Origin: Sphingomonas sp. R647 | GTDB lineage: Bacteria > Pseudomonadota > Alphaproteobacteria > Sphingomonadales > Sphingomonadaceae | Length of the DNA: 64,000 nucleotides | NCBI RefSeq assembly: GCF_020177055.1 | Contig: NZ_JAIQXT010000001.1 | Location: 62,001 to 126,000 of the forward strand | Direction of reading: 5' to 3' | Shown: positions 63,609-64,000 of the stretch, one piece after another | How the letters are laid out: every line of letters begins with the position of its first letter | Position numbering within the stretch: the first letter of the stretch is position 1 | The notes under the pieces: generated by a model | The model's database searches: none | Seen by the model: only the letters and a program-made list of their open reading frames with translations | What the model was told of the DNA's origin: nothing | Made by a program: the position numbers and the translations under genes

Positions 63609-64000
63609 TGATGAAGTTTGAAATTGCCTCTATGGCGTTCACGATTGCCGCTTCCGGGGCATCGCCAGAGGAGATACCCCAAGCGGCTCCTGTAGAGGAG
63701 ATCGTGGTCACCGCGCAGCATCGTCGCGAACCGATCGGCGACACGCCGATCGCGATGAGCGCCTTTGACGGCAGCTTCGTTCATCGTGCCCGGCTCGACG
63801 ACATCAAGGACCTGGTGGCCTTCGCCCCCGGTTTCGCGGGAGCCTCGGACGACAGCTATATCGAGGATCTGGCGGTACGCGGCATTGCGTCGAACGACTA
63901 TGGCATCGGCGGCGAGCCATCGATCGGGATTTTCAAGGACGGCATCCATCAGGGCCGCACCGGCTCCGCGGTGACCTCGCTCTACGATATCGAGCACGGC
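63608..64000 (+). CDS. TonB-dependent receptor, 5' part cut by window edge
   Basis: 131 codons are open to the end of the window. After a short signal-like stretch and a Pro/Glu segment comes the TonB box EEIVVTAQHRREPIGDTPIA. The plug domain follows (DDIKDLVAFAPGFAGASDDS, then EDLAVRGIASNDYGIGGEPS). The ATG overlaps the stop of the TorF gene and a second ATG follows directly. The rest of the barrel lies beyond base 64000. Confidence 0.85.
   Translation, partial: MMKFEIASMAFTIAASGASPEEIPQAAPVEEIVVTAQHRREPIGDTPIAMSAFDGSFVHRARLDDIKDLVAFAPGFAGASDDSYIEDLAVRGIASNDYGIGGEPSIGIFKDGIHQGRTGSAVTSLYDIEHG

Overview
The window looks like chromosome from a GC-rich alphaproteobacterium of the Sphingomonadales (Sphingomonas, Sphingopyxis or Sphingobium type). 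The reasons are many TonB-dependent receptors, a NasT/NasS-controlled nitrate assimilation operon, a CopA/CopB copper region, tightly overlapping ATGA/GTGA gene junctions, and a RiPP cluster built like sphingomonad lasso-peptide loci. No rRNA, tRNA or CRISPR array was recognised.

Layout. (1) 38-9546: a RiPP biosynthetic cluster. It has a B12-type radical SAM enzyme, two PqqD-like leader-binding proteins, an asparagine-synthetase-like cyclase whose N-terminal Cys is replaced by Ser, a 2-oxoglutarate oxygenase, a sulfotransferase, a PRMT-like methyltransferase, an HPr-kinase-like protein and a nucleotidyltransferase. A 48-codon precursor gene at 6091-6237 has a lasso-type W-x-x-P-x-I leader motif and a plausible Gly1-to-Asp8 ring core ending in Thr. 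(2) 9.8-12.7 kb: small orphan genes separated by a dispersed intergenic repeat. (3) 13.0-22.8 kb: a catabolic cluster (tannase-family esterase, MFS transporter, 3-hydroxyacyl-CoA dehydrogenase, acetoacetyl-CoA synthetase, TonB receptor) with a divergent AraC regulator. (4) 23.1-32 kb: signalling and secreted proteins. They include a LOV photoreceptor with a degenerate GGDEF and an intact EAL domain, a LuxR-type DNA-binding protein, a GlxA-type regulator, a LuxR/hydrolase fusion lacking its catalytic His, and a lipoprotein gene fused by rearrangement to the end of an EAL domain. (5) 32.8-45.3 kb: nitrate assimilation, in the order nasT, nasS, leader with terminator, nitrate transporter, porin, nirB, nirD, nasA, siroheme methyltransferase, moeA and a frameshifted mobA. 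(6) 45.3-53.4 kb: copper island with copCD, a CnrYXH-type anti-sigma/sensor/sigma set, a MerR regulator with its 19-bp-spacer promoter, a glutaredoxin-MauE fusion, copA and copB. It ends in the decayed C-terminus of a TraA-type conjugative relaxase. (7) 53.7-62.8 kb: a hybrid histidine kinase, receiver and Hpt protein facing an operon of receiver, YaiO-like barrel, HEAT protein and processive glycosyltransferase, followed by a CHASE4-GGDEF-EAL protein. This is probably phosphorelay- and c-di-GMP-controlled exopolysaccharide export. (8) 62.9-64.0 kb: a TorF-like porin and the start of a TonB receptor cut by the window edge.

The strongest candidate for an undescribed system is the RiPP cluster. 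It combines lasso-type cyclase logic with a radical SAM enzyme and five further tailoring enzymes. The usual B2 leader peptidase is not visible in the window.
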